64,000 bases of DNA from Mytilus trossulus (GCF_036588685.1 NC_086375.1:47624955-47688954); one strand, 5' to 3'. Shown: positions 1 to 12,219, counted from the first letter of the stretch. Notes: generated from the sequence alone by a model not told the origin. Numbers and translations are program-made.

Positions 1-158
1 AGTGATCATTGATTTTAATCTGAACTTTTGCAAACACATATTGAACATATTAAAAAACAGACAGATTATTGTTTTAAAAAAGATAATATAAACTAGCCAA
101 AGTTACCATTTATAACTTATTCGTTATGTCAAATCTATGATACTGTTCACTAACAAGA

Positions 159-370
159 CAGCTTTGTGGCGAGCGCAACACAAACAATATTGAACCGCAA
201 GAACGAACGATCGAATTAATTTGCAATTACTGTTACAACACTTACGAACAATTTCTTGTTCAATGTTGTAAGTTTAAATTGTTCGCATGTATTGTTATAG
301 TCTATGTAAATTAATATAAACCGTTCTTGCGGTTCAATTTTTGTTTTATTTTGCGCTCATAACAAAGCTG
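159..370. mobile_element. Palindromic MITE
   Basis: Ends CAGCTTTGTGGCGAGCGCAA and, complemented, CAGCTTTGTTATGAGCGCAA, with TTGAACCGCAAGAACG in both arms (about 48 bases each). Confidence 0.65.
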
Positions 371-839
371 CCCATGAGCTTTAGCTAAGAGAAAGCAAAC
401 TCATGGAACTCCCTGTCTAATCATGCACCGAGTCTCTCTCTTTTAGATAGTGCAAACATTTTTTACTTGTGTTGTGTTCTTCAGACAACTATTTCTGTAG
501 CTCATGTACACAATAACCTTACTGTCCCATAGCTAGAGACTTCTATCCACCAGTGTTTTGATTACTGTTTGCTCCTCTTTTAATTGTTTAATATTTATTT
601 TGATTGACGGGCCAAAGTTTTGTCAAAGAGCGTCTCGTCCTTTCTCTCAAAATTTTCATCGAAAAGTACCATAGCAAAATATAATAATAGGTAAATATGC
701 AGTGTCTACTCAACAGATAAAACACGATAATTTCCATTTAAAAAAAGGTGGTGAAGTTAGGATTTGTTTTTAATTTACCAAACAGTTATTCTGTGTACGT
801 GCTATTAGGTTCACTTTCTTTTTAAAAGTCGTGTGACTC

Positions 840-1120
840 TTTGAAAGTAAAATCACAAGTTTACTAAACTTTGAGGAATGTTCAAAACGGATAGTCCCTA
901 ATAAAATGTCAAAATCAAAAGCTCAAACACATCAAAAGAAGGGACAACAACTATCATATCTCTGATTGGTACAGGCATTTTCTTTCACCTGTATGATAGT
1001 CGCATAAAATTCCGTTATATTGAAAACGACGTGTGAACATATCAGACATAAAAGGAAACAATGTATAATATAGAGGTACAGCCATCAACATTTTGCTATC
1101 ATCCTAATAACTATAAAACA
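840..1120 (-). repeat. Common dispersed repeat fragment
   Basis: TTTGAGGAATGTTCAAAACG and CTCAAACACATCAAAAGAA match a repeat also seen at 3145-3225, 5700-5935, 7800-7900, 8715-8825 and 23300-23325. Confidence 0.45.
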
Positions 1121-2028
1121 AACAAATATGTAAACAAACATTAACCATGGCACAATAACACAATTACGGGATGTATACTAGTCAACAAAAGAAACGATAG
1201 ACGAATTTGAAATTAAATTTATCAAAATTTAAAGTATTAAATATAAAACAAAATGAGATACACTATTTTAAAAATCTTTCATTTCCAATGTATGCACATG
1301 TGATAATGAAAATCAAAACTTGTCGGAAAATCTCTCAATTCCGTGTAAACGATCATAGGGTGCAAATTAGTTTTGCGGAAAGTTGAATAAAAAATCGACA
1401 AATAATTTTAGAGTACTAAAAAAAATTTCAAATTTGTTTAAAAATATTCAATATGCTAATCAAGTTATATGTTCATGTTGAAACTAATGGGTTGAAATAT
1501 TGTTTTTAACAATTTTTTTGGGGAAAAAAAATTATTTATTTTCTTCTCAAATCAATGCTTTAGGTATGAAAACAACACACAGTAAATTTGGAACCTTTCG
1601 GATTGGCTAGTTTTAAGATTGTTACTGCTTTTTGAATATCACTTTACACATACTGTCTATGGTAAATCAGTTGATAATGTATACATTTTAACGATTTCTC
1701 GTGGGGCAGAACTTTGCTTAACAAATAAACGAAGAAACTGTATCATTTTTAAAAACAAATTGATGGCAAACACTGTCTTCCCCTTTAAATGAGAGGTTGG
1801 CATCATCAGTTGGAACTTCTGTTTTTAAAATTGTCGTTGTATGTAAATTTTGTAAAAAAAAATCGAAAAACGTCACGAAAGCAAAAAAAAATTGTTTTAA
1901 ACGGATTTATATTTCCATAATGATTTTAAAGTATTACTATCTTCAATATTGGTCCAATGAACGGAAATCTTTATCTTTAATTTGAAAAAAAAGTCTTGTA
2001 TCGTTTCTTTTGTTGACTAGTATATAAG
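1120..2028. other. Gene-free stretch
   Basis: AT-rich sequence with homopolymer runs; a 62-codon open frame at 1797 is low-complexity and unsupported. Nothing else seen. Confidence 0.4.
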
Positions 2029-2425
2029 TACAGAGTCACGTCACATATAACAAAGAAACAGAAAAAGACATGTAGACAAATCATATTAGTAAAACGTGAA
2101 TGACAATACAAAAGTTATCATACAATAATAACGCAATGACGGATGTAAAAGTACAGAGCCACGTCATATGTAACATAAAAGCACTAAAGCCGTATAGACA
2201 AACCATGATAGCAAAAACGAATGACAAGAATACAAAAATTATCATAGAGTAATAACGCAATGACGGGATGTAAAAGTACAGAGCCACGTCATACATATCA
2301 AAGGAACATAAAAGGGCATATAGACAAAGCATATGAGCAAAATTGAAAGACAAGAATACAAAAATTATCACAGAATAATAACAAAATGACGGGATGTACA
2401 AGAAGAAAAGCCACGTCAAACGGAA
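2029..2425. repeat. ~122-bp tandem array, three units
   Basis: GTACAGAG followed by CACGTCA recurs at 2029, 2151 and 2276, with a shifted fourth start near 2396. Spacing is 120-125. Isolated related pieces are at 2641 and 3260. The long minus-strand open frame here (112 codons) repeats with the array and is not a gene. Confidence 0.75.
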
Positions 2426-2708
2426 GCAATCAAAAAAGACTAAATAGTAAAGGTAATATCCATAAAGACGAATAAAAGAATATTTATTTATAACAAGTTA
2501 TTAAGACAAAAACATAGTCTGCACCAAGATTCTATACTTTAAAACCATCGTGTATTAATTAGTGTATACGGAATATTTATAATGAAAGTTTATTCATCTA
2601 GCTAACGGGTTTGGGCTTTGGCGTTTCTATTGGATGTTTAAGTGCAGAGCCACGTCATATGTATCAAAAGAAGGCCAAAAAAATTATACAGACTTCGATA
2701 TTTTTTTG

Positions 2709-3095
2709 GTAGGGGTGTGCCATTTTTGCCTTAAAAACGTACCCATTTTAATATAACATTCACTGAAATTCAGGGCCTATAGTTAAATAAATATTTAAGA
2801 CCTATACTTATGTATAAGTATATGACGTCAAAATGTTATTGAAGATCAAATCAGGAGACAAATTTCCGGGATTTATTTTGGGAACTTATTTGAAAGGTGA
2901 ACTTTATAATTGACCATAAATAATGTAAGATTCTCAAAGCATATTTATATAATATGAAGATTATACCCCAAATCAATCTACAGGTTTCAAACGTAAATGC
3001 ATTTTAATATAGGATGTCATTAAAAAGGAGGGTCATTCTTATATAAAATCTCGCAAAATTATGACCCATATTTTTGGCACATCCCTGTTGCCCAA
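2709..3095. mobile_element. Probable MITE with short inverted ends
   Basis: GTAGGGGTGTGCCATTTTTG at 2709 mirrors TTTTTGGCACATCCCTGTTG near 3073-3092. The interior is featureless. Confidence 0.4.
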
Positions 3096-3109
3096 TAATA
3101 GGAAGTTAC

Positions 3110-3125
3110 CCCCCCCCCCCCCCTT
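3110..3125. repeat. Poly-C tract
   Basis: An uninterrupted C run after the MITE at 2709. A similar run is at about 6826-6844 in NQO copy A intron 1. Lengths of such runs are unreliable in assemblies. Confidence 0.7.
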
Positions 3126-4910
3126 TTGCCCCTGTGACAAAAATACTCTGAGGAAAATTCAAAACGGAAAGTCCCTAATCAAATGATAAAACACATTAGA
3201 CGAATGGGCAACTCCTGTCATATTCCTGACGTATAGAACAATAACACGGTGACAGAATGTACAAGCAAAGAGACACGTTAAACGGATACCGTCAAAGATA
3301 TTGATGAGGCAGATACATATGACATGTGGTATTACTCGGCGTAGTTTATGTATTAAATAAGCTTTGGATTTTAAGTTTTGTACAATACTAGACAATCAAG
3401 TAACATACAATACAGAATAGCTTACAACAAACGAGGCTAGGTTATGGTAAATTGTGTATAATGATATGATCGTATTTGTGATCTCTCAAACACTTTCCCT
3501 TAGTCAGTGATGCAAATCAGTTGAAAAAGAAATATTTTTACTTTTACATTTGTTTTACGAGAAATGAAGAATTTAACAGTTGAATGACCCTAACTCTAAA
3601 TTTAATTAATTATTAGATATATTTATTCATTACGTTTCTCCAACAAAAAAATTGAAGCTGTATACGAAAATATCAAATGTTGAAGAAAATGTAAACACAC
3701 CAGGAAGATGGAAGGTTGTTTCATTAGCAACCTCATACACAGATCTCCATTTTTCATACTAATTGGTGACTCATGATCATGTCAGATGTATCAACTGGGT
3801 TGACAAGACAATTTAGCAAGGCTTCATTTTGTACCCATCATTTTGACGGAATAGGGAAAAATTTGCAATATTCCTTTTAATGTATACGTTAGCTTAAAAA
3901 AGCGTAAATTGTATAACTGGTAGTACCCCATATTAAAGGCCTCATTCGTAGGAAAATGAATACGATACTACATGCTGATTTCAATGCCTGCAAGACTAAG
4001 CTCAGGTAGAAATAGGTATTAACCGTTTTATACGGAAGCCAGTTTGGGCCACATGGAAATAACTTTGGCGAAATAAAGACTTCATGTGTCATAATATACC
4101 GACAAAACTTAGTCGTAATGTTATTACGACACAACTTTGTCGTAATAACGACATGGTTATATGTGGGTAAATTCTTACAAGAATTGTTGCCCTTTTTGGT
4201 CTATTTTAAATACTTATTTAGCAGTTTCCGTTTCTATCTTAACAACTATTAAAAAGAGTCAAACTGTAAATTGTGTTAGGTTGAAGTATATGTGCTCAAA
4301 CATTATCAATTATATCGACCTTCAATATGATGAACTTTTAGGGACATCGATTGAAACTTTGTACAAATACACTTATTGATTTGACCTTTTATAATCATAT
4401 CCCAAATTATGGTTTTAACCAAATCTCAAGGTTCATTATTGAGGAAACTGATATTGCGAGCAATTTAAGACATTTCTGTATATCAGGCCAATGTTTGGGG
4501 TATTGTTTAGGTGATTTGTTTTCGGGTGTTAGTGATTGATGACGTGTTGCGCAGTATAATATTTAAAACAATCCTATCGGTCCCTTTAATACTGCATATA
4601 ATATTGAGTGAGTGACTTCTATCCTGGTACCTTTGATTACTATTTACACCACTGGGTCGATGCGACTGCTGGTAGACGTTTCGTCCCCGATGGTATCACC
4701 AGCCCACTTCCGTGTTGACATGAATATCAATAATGTGGTCATTTTTATAAATTTCCTGTTTACCAAACTTTGAATTTTACGAAAAACTAAGGATTTTCTT
4801 ATTCCAGGCATAGATTACCTTAGCCGTATATGGCACAACTTTTTAAAGTGTGGATCCTCAATGCTCTTCAACTTTTGTACTTGTTTGGCTTTATAAATAT
4901 TTTGATATGA

Positions 4911-4954
4911 GCGTCACTGGTGAGTCTTATGTAGACGAAACGCGCGTCTGGCGT
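4911..4954 (+). ncRNA. Hammerhead ribozyme, type I, core mutated
   Basis: Stem I strands GCGTCA (4911-4916) and TGGCGT (4949-4954) pair over six positions with two G-U pairs. Stem II is GTCT/AGAC with a 5-nt loop (4924-4936), followed by GAAA (4937-4940), a tiny stem III, and the GTC cleavage site ending at 4948. The catalytic CTGATGA reads CTGGTGA (4917-4923), an A-to-G change of an essential core base, so cleavage is probably weak or absent. Confidence 0.75.
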
Positions 4955-5264
4955 ACAAAATTATAATCCTGGTACCTTTGATTACTATTTACACCACTGG
5001 GTCGATGCCACTGCTGGTGGACGTTTCGTCCCCGAGGGTATCACCAGCCAAGTAGTCAACACTTCGGTGTTGACATGAATATCAATAATGTGGTCATTTA
5101 TATAAATTTCTTGTTTACCAAACTTTAAATTTTTCGAAAAATAAGGATTTTCTTATTCCAGGCATAGATTACCTTAGCCGTATTTGGCACAACTTTTTGA
5201 ATTTTGGATCCTCAATGCTCTTCAACTTTTGTACTTGTTTGGCTTTATAAATATTTTGATATGA

Positions 5265-5308
5265 GCGTCACTGATGAGTCTTATGTAGACGAAACGCGCG
5301 TCTGGCGT
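5265..5308 (+). ncRNA. Hammerhead ribozyme, type I, intact core
   Basis: CTGATGA at 5271-5277, stem II GTCTTATGTAGAC (5278-5290), GAAA (5291-5294), then CGCGCGTC with cleavage predicted after 5302, and stem I closed by GCGTCA (5265-5270) with TGGCGT (5303-5308). Every conserved core base of the hammerhead is present. Stem III is only about three pairs around a two-base turn, which in known small type I hammerheads means the RNA acts best as a dimer; this copy sits in a tandem dimer. Confidence 0.85.
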
Positions 5309-5699
5309 ACAAAATTATAATCCTGGTACCTTTGATTACTATTCTAGCTTGATGGTATAGCATTAAGAAACATTTATTAAATCCTACAAATATTCTGTCC
5401 ACAAATTCATCTTTCTTCGCCTGTTTGTAAATCAGATATTATTGAATTTCTGTTGTTAACAGTTTCGGTCTTTTTAGTATAGTTCAGGAGGTAAAAGCGG
5501 AAAATGCAAAAGAACGTATAAATAGTCTTTTAAGGGCAATAACTATTATAATAATTTACGTACATCTAACATTGTTGTTATTGCGATACAAGATGTCGTT
5601 ATCACGACAAATTATGTCACAATTACAACATAAGGTGTCGCTATTACGATATTCGACTTCCTCATTGTTGAAGGTTGTATGGTTGCCTGTTAGTGTCTG

Positions 5700-5935
5700 A
5701 AAGTAAAATTCTTAACGAAAAGTCCGAAATCAAATGACAAAATCAAAAGTTCAACCACATAAAATGAATGGAATACAACTGTCATATTCCTAACTTGGTA
5801 CATGCATTTTCTTATGTAGAAAATAGTGGATTAAACCTGGTTTTATAACTAGCTAAACCTCTCACTTAAACAAAAAATTTATTATATTAACAACGATGTG
5901 TGAACAAAACAAACAGACATAAAAGGCACTTTATC
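5700..5935 (-). repeat. Common dispersed repeat upstream of NQO copy A
   Basis: AGTCCGAAATCAAATGACAA, GTCATATTCCTAACTTGGTA and the AACAACGATGTGTGAACAAA block. Copy B lacks it at the matching place, so it is probably a later insertion in unit A. Confidence 0.45.
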
Positions 5936-6267
5936 TGAACCTTGGTAAATTGTTGTCTCATTGGCAACCCTACCATATCTCCTTATTTTTATAAAATGTC
6001 GTTACTACGACAAGGTTTTGTCATTATTACAACACAGAAAATCGTTATTACGCCCTACGAAGTCCTTATTATCAGATTTATTTTTTATCAATGTGGACCT
6101 AACTGGCTTCCATATTACGGGTGTAGATTATACATACAAATTGAGTTACTAGTATATGAGAAAAATATTCATTGAATACCTCACCATTTTACAGGTGTGA
6201 AAATTACGTTGACATGAAAATCGATTATTGTAAGCATATGTACCAATAGTTCTCCTGAATCGAAAAG

Positions 6268-9200
6268 ATGAACAAGAAAACAGCTCTGATTGTTTATGCT
6301 CATCCCGAGCCAAAATCGTTTAATTCAGCACTTCGCGACACAGCTGTTAAAAATCTTAAAGACCAAGGGTATAATGTTATAGTGTCCGATCTTTACGCAC
6401 AACATTTTGAAGCAGTGATTTCAAAAACAGATATTATAGGTGAGTAACAGAGTAATTTTACATTTCTCCTTTAATAATATTACTCTCATTCATTTATTCT
6501 TAACACATTGAGATTGTTGAAAATAAATTTACATTCGAAAAAATACATGCAAGGGTTATTCAGGGATTTTTGATCAACAGAATGGTACTTTTTTTTCTGA
6601 TTGAGAGCTCGCCATCTCAAAACAGTTTTATTTGTTTTGAATGATAGTATCAGTTCAGTTTGTGATATTGAGGTTTTTTTTGCGTTTTATTCAACCCTGT
6701 CGCACGAAGTAACAAAAGGTATATAGCAGAACGTATGTAATAAACATCAGTACTGAATCAAAGAATATTCAGTTTTAAACTTGTTTCAAATCAAAATACA
6801 AATACATATATATTGATTTGTATACCCCCCCCCCCCCCCCCCCCTTTCCAAAAAAAACAGCCGTAAGGATTGAACATAAAAAAGTATCATCAAAACCAGG
6901 ATAGCAACCTTTAATAATACTTTTTCGTTATATTTGGTCATTTTTACATAAAAAGTTTTAATTCGTATACAGGTTGATTTAAGTTAGGTTGACTTAAAAA
7001 GTTTTTTCGTTTCATATGAAACTAATCAATGGACTTGGTAATAAAAGTAAAACATTTCCTTTTGCCATCAAAAACTCTGTTTCTGAATCTATAAATGGCT
7101 GTAACTAATGAAAAAGACAATTTTACAGTTTCATTTATCACATATGTATTGATTGACGCACTCCAAACACTGTGTTATATCAGCTTCTCAATAATAATCA
7201 GCTGGATATCTGTGTTACTTCATACATGTGTGATCACACTTGTTACATACTAGTATAATGTATATTCTAACATATCTATATTTGCCATGTCTTAACATTT
7301 AATACTATTCAATTCAATTCAAACTTTATGACCATATGAATCAATTTAGACTACATATATGAATTGGATATGAAATAAATTAAACATACTAGCATAGTAC
7401 GTATGACAAGAAGAAAGCATTTACAATCATAATAAACAATCTAATAAATACATATAATTACATGTATATAATATGACACGACATTTGTTCGTTCAAAGTT
7501 CACATTTAGGATTTTGTATATTTCTATAATCTATGCTTTTTACTATCATTCCGAGTCCTCATTGCGTTTTAATAATTCAATAGTTAATTGTATGTTAGAA
7601 CGCTATTCAAAAGTTACTTGTATTTTAAACTTAACTATATATAATCCTTTCATTGATTAATAACAAAATTAAAGTTATCATTAAACAAGTCTGTACCACA
7701 TAGTTTTGTAAGACTGAAATGATTTTATTCTGACAGAATTGAATTTTGTGTACACAAAATTGATTTTGATTACAAAAAGTTCAAGTCCAATTCGGCGCCC
7801 CTTACTTCGTTTGATGTGTTTGAGATTTTTATTTTGCCATTTGATTTGATGGTCCTACAGTATTAATATTCTTCGGAGATCGGTAATTTTGTGATTTTAC
7901 TTTAAACATATACCTTTTGAATGATTATGATCGATAAGAAATTGAATTTATATAACAAATCGTGAAATATAAGAAGATATAGAGTCAACAATAATAGCTT
8001 TAGAAAGAACATTGTTCGGTCATTTAATATAAAAAAAAAAAGAAGATGCGGTATGTTTGCCAATGAGACAACTCTCTTCAAGAGACCAAATTGTATATGG
8101 CGCAGAAATTAACAGCTATAGGTCACCATTCGGCCTTCAACAATGAGCAAACGACATATCGCATAGTCAACTATAAAATGCCCAAAATGACGAAAGTAAA
8201 ACAATTCAAACGCGAAAACTAAAGGCATAATTAATATTAAAAATATGAACGAAAAAAAAAATTTAATACACGGCAAAAAACGACAAAATAACAGGCTCCC
8301 GACTTGGGTTAGACACATGCATACAAAATGTGGCGGGGTTCCAACCCTCCTCCTAACCTGTGACAGTGATGTAACAGTACAACATAAGAATGTATACCAT
8401 TGTTATATAAATAAGACAATCTGCCTATGATTGGCTAAGGGACGAGAAACTTGCAAAATAATTATCTCTTATGATTTAATTTGATAAAAATTATCTTATT
8501 TCATTCAAAAAAAGAAGAAGAGGGCTTTATATTGTAGACAATTTGCTAAATTTAGAAAATCTTTTCTTAAATAGATTCTCAGATTAGGGATAATTATACA
8601 TTATACTAGTACTTAAAATTAAACATATGAATAACAATATGAAAAGGGGCATGGTATTTTTTTAAATTTCTATATAGCTTTCTCTAGAAATCATCTTTAA
8701 ACTGTTCTAGTTGTTGTAATTCATTGTTTGATGTGTTTGAGCTTTTGTTTTTACCATTTGATTATGGACTTTCCGTTTTGAAATTTACGCAGATTTTAGT
8801 ATTTTTGTGATTTTACTTTTGGTATTTTGATTGATGATAACCTGAAGTGATGTTAATCAAAGGAGAAGAAAATCAAGATCACAGTCAGGTTAAAATTTTA
8901 TCATCATTTATAACTTTGATAAATGTCACACAATATTATTAACTGCATGAACCATTTTATAAGTTAATCACTTATTAATTTCAGGTGAACTCGAGGATCC
9001 AAAACATTTCAATTATCCAAATGAAGTCGGCGCAGCCTATAAAAAAGACAGTTTGTGCTTAGATGTCAAACAAGAAATACAAAAGTTAAAATTGGCTGAC
9101 TTGGTTATTTTCCAATTTCCAATGCAATGGGCCTCAGTCCCAGCTATTCTCAAGGGTTGGTTTGAGCGTGTTCTTATCAAAGATTTTGCATTCAGCTTTC

Positions 9201-11530
9201 CAAAAATGTTAGATGAAGGACTTCTTAAGGTAATTGTTAAATACATTAGTGTGTATTTCTATTTCAGTATGACTATCATAGATAGATAAAGAAAGACATT
9301 TTCTACTTTTTTACTATATAGGCGAGGTAAATACTGTCTATACTTCCGAAACAGCTTATTTACAATTAAAACGAAATATGTATTAATCGAAGAATTAATG
9401 TGATTGATAACGACCAAGGACCACTGAATAGACCACTTTCGAGTTCATCCGTCACCGGAAAAAACTCGTCAATTATACGCGCCTTTATCACCGTCATTTG
9501 TGCGTTTAGGGGCGTCGTCACTTCCTTCCAATGTTGAGCGAGTGGTTGGAAAACTATAATTCTATATTGTACGAATTATTCGGCAAATTGAATTCTCATA
9601 ATTGACAATCAACACTGCTGTCATTAGGGAATTGTCAGTAAGTGCCTACAGAGCAACCATTATTTCTAGTTTATCCTGCACAAAGACGATCACTAAGACG
9701 CTTGATGAACGTAAATAGTGCAGGGATACAGGCCAGCCCCTCTATCTGGTAAATGACGTCATAAAGGCGTGCATAATTGACGATTGTTTGCCGGTGACGG
9801 ATGAACTCGAAAGTGGTCTATTACATGCTCGTGAGATGGGACAAGTTGATGTCACGCTCATTGAAATTATCAAAAAACCACAACAGACACGTACCCAGTA
9901 AACGAGAAGAGACGGGTTCGAAAGAAATGATATTTCACTAAAAAAATGAGAAATTAGCAATTTTTCTCTTTTTATTATTATCTTCATGGTTTACGTTCTG
10001 AAAATCAGCTTTCTGTTTGTAACGTTTCTGGTTCCTTTTTTGCCCAAAAACAAATACTTTTTCTATATTAATACAATCTAGGTCATATTTATGAAAAGTT
10101 AATGACCAACACTTATTGTATACGTTACATATAATCCATTGCAGGGAAAGAAAGCAGTTTTGTCATTTACAACAGGATGTCCAGGTGGAATGTTTAAACC
10201 TAATGGTTTGCTAGGAGACCTAAATGTGATTCTTTGGCCTATTCAGGTGATTACTAGTCTTGTTAGTTTTTAAGTGTAAAATAGATGTGAAAATGGGACA
10301 GAAGATACCAGAGGGACAGTCAAACTCATAAATCGAAAATACACTGACAACTTCATGGCTAAAAATGAAAAAGACAAACAGACAATTAATAGTACACAAG
10401 ACACAACACAGAAAACTAAAGACTAAGCAACACGAACCCCACCAAAACAAATGGGGTTTAAAGACACTTAGTTAACTCATCCGTCACAGTGTCTTCACGT
10501 TTGGGATTTTACTGATGATAGAACTAATTCTTTTTGGCTTGTTGGTCCTAGGAACTATAAACATGGCGTCACTTTCTTGGTTCCGAGCAGCCTATTGCTT
10601 TAGATTTCAAATGAGCAGACGATCGTAGTTTGGCTTAAATATATGGAACGTTTCATAAGGCAACAAGAACACCAGCAACACCGTATGTGTATATTTTTTG
10701 TATATTCAACCATATGTCTTCTAAATAAACATTTTGTGTTCATACTTTTACGTCTAGTTGAGCTTATATCCCAGAAATTGGGTAGACAATAGAAAAATGT
10801 ATTTTGTGTAATACTATAAATGGAATGAAATTTAGTGTAGTTTTTGGGAAACAAATCTGAAATTAGAACGAACAAATCGTTGTCACTAATTTTAATTAAA
10901 AAAAATGTCTGTTTTATTTTACACATCATGTTGGTGCAGAAAAGATTCGAAGTTATCATTGTGGATTTGACAAATTAAAAAACTACATTTTAACATTCAA
11001 ATTTTACATTCACAAATTTTGATTAAAACGATCAGATTGAGATTCTGATCTATCGTGACTCGCTTACTCGTCGTTATAATCATAGCGAAATCACACATCT
11101 TTATGTATGAAAACTAGCTAATACCAGGAATAGTTTACCAAAGCCGTATTTGTCACAACTTTTTACAGTTTTGGGTCCTCAATTCCCTTATGTCTGGCGT
11201 ACTATATTATAATCCTGGTACTTTTGATTACTAATACTTTTTTGTATTTTACAGTATTGCACACTTCGATTTTGTGGATTTGATGTTCTGAAGCCTCAGT
11301 GTTCATTTTCACCAACGCATGCCGATGACAAACAGAGAGAAGAAATGCTGAATGCTTGGGGAACTCGCCTAAAGAACATTCTAACAGAAGAACCAATAAT
11401 GTTCCCATCGCTTTCTAATTTTGATGCACAAAAGTGGTTTGTCATTTCTGACAAATATGTGGAGAAACAAAAGAATAAAGAAGTCGGACCATCTGTTGGA
11501 CATCATCTGGGCAGAAAAATGCCACTCTGA
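6268..11530 (+). CDS. NAD(P)H:quinone oxidoreductase (NQO1/NQO2-like), copy A, intact
   Basis: Four exons read in frame: 6268-6439, 8985-9229, 10145-10246 and 11255-11530, all with GT/AG borders, giving 264 residues; human NQO1 has 274 and NQO2 231. Family knowledge: a cytosolic FAD flavoprotein doing two-electron quinone reduction with a nicotinamide donor. Seen: the N-terminal flavodoxin-like strand [14 protein letters not shown] (residues 6-19), DLYAQHF (41-47), FQFPMQW followed by [11 protein letters not shown] (about 98-117), [11 protein letters not shown] at the end of exon 3, and the C-terminal SVGHHLG signature. The ATG at 6268 puts the start where human NQO1 starts. Odd: the segment matching the human active-site Tyr155/His161 stretch reads Met-Phe and Leu-Leu, so both charge-relay residues are replaced. 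Intron 2 holds a foldback element (9429-9820). Intron 3 holds a broken hammerhead repeat. An AATAAA lies at 11576. Membership of the family is certain; NQO1 versus NQO2 orthology is not. Confidence 0.93.
8040..8400 (+). repeat. Dispersed SINE-like repeat in NQO copy A intron 1
   Basis: GATGCGGTATGTTTGCCAAT, AACAGCTATAGGTCACCATT, GCCTTCAACAATGAGCAAA and AACAATTCAAACGCGAAAAC form a long copy. An antisense copy is at 61800-61940. Confidence 0.55.
9429..9820. mobile_element. Foldback MITE in NQO copy A intron 2
   Basis: About 75-bp inverted arms: TAGACCACTTTCGAGTTCAT at 9429 and its complement ending at 9820, followed in both arms by CCGTCACCGG and GTCAATTAT. Copy B intron 2 has no counterpart, so it is probably a later insertion. 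Confidence 0.7.
10285..10470 (-). repeat. Reversed fragment of the YIDD-RT tail
   Basis: GATACCAGAGGGACAGTCAA through CACGAACCCCACCAAAACAA is the reverse complement of the tail at 20640-20890. In NQO copy A intron 3, just after exon 3. Confidence 0.6.
11122..11233 (+). repeat. Retrozyme remnant in NQO copy A intron 3, ribozyme deleted
   Basis: Shows the family's CCGTATTTGTCACAAC and CCTCAATTCCCTTATG stretch fused directly to TGGCGTACTATATTATAATC and the terminal CCTGGTAC motif. The segment holding the ribozyme core has been deleted. The remnant ends about 20 bases before exon 4. Confidence 0.55.
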
Positions 11531-11575
11531 ATACAGATGTTAATACAAATATTATCGCTTCATACCTGATGTTTC

Positions 11576-11581
11576 AATAAA
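11576..11581 (+). promoter_or_regulatory. Poly(A) signal of NQO copy A
   Basis: A canonical AATAAA begins 46 bases after the stop codon of copy A. Copy B has the equivalent signal at 24987. Confidence 0.6.
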
Positions 11582-12219
11582 ATATTTTATCAAAACAAAT
11601 TTTTAATTGTATATGTATACGTGGTTTTAGTTATTTTGATATTTAACCATATCCTGCATGACCACAATGCATATCCATGTAATCATTTTTCTGTAGAACG
11701 AAAAGGAAAACATACGAACAGTTTCAATTATCAGAAATCAAATTTCACATTTATTAAATTTAAAAACCATTGTAACACGACAAACAAGTCTAACCTTCAC
11801 TAAATTAACATCATGTAAATTGATATATAATAACATTACCACCAAATTTAAACCCTTGCAATGCTGCTACTACAGACAGCATACCATCAAGGGTAAAGGA
11901 TAAATAAAGGCAACAGTAATATAAACCGCTGTTCAAAAGTCCAAAATCCATTACGGAAAACAAATCATGAAGATAAACTAAAACGGAGGCAAACTCATTA
12001 ACTATAAGAGGAAAACAGAATTAACCATTGAACTGCAACAAATACAAACTCCAACAAACATAGAAACGGACTATTTGCAAACAACTTCCATATTCCGGAC
12101 TTGATACTGGACTATTTAAGAAGAAATGGTTGATTAAACCTTGTTTTAATGCTACACAAACCTCCCTTTTATATACTACTAGCAATGTTAAAAAAACATT
12201 GCTAGATTAACAATAAACT

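Larger units (their letters stand above)
4622..5341 (+). mobile_element. Retrozyme-like dimer: two head-to-tail ~350-bp units with hammerhead ribozymes
   Basis: Two tandem units; the start motif CCTGGTACCTTTGATTAC recurs at 4623, 4968 and 5322. Each unit carries a hammerhead ribozyme near its 3' end. The block is flanked by TTCTA (4617-4621 and 5342-5346). The homologous site upstream of NQO copy B (16858-16862) has a single TTCTA and no insert, so this is a 720-bp insertion made after the duplication. The two ribozyme cleavage points are 354 nt apart, which would be the length of the released monomer. No protein is encoded. The structure fits the retrozymes described in plants and animals; use of another element's reverse transcriptase is inference. 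Confidence 0.8.

Noticed and set aside
2081..2419. 112-codon minus-strand open frame with several hydrophobic stretches, like a small membrane protein
   Set aside because: It repeats with the 122-bp DNA array and has no start or splice context; it is a by-product of the array.
9037..9246. 69-codon minus-strand open frame
   Set aside because: Antisense shadow of NQO copy A exon 2.
11202..11408. 68-codon minus-strand open frame
   Set aside because: Antisense shadow of NQO copy A exon 4.
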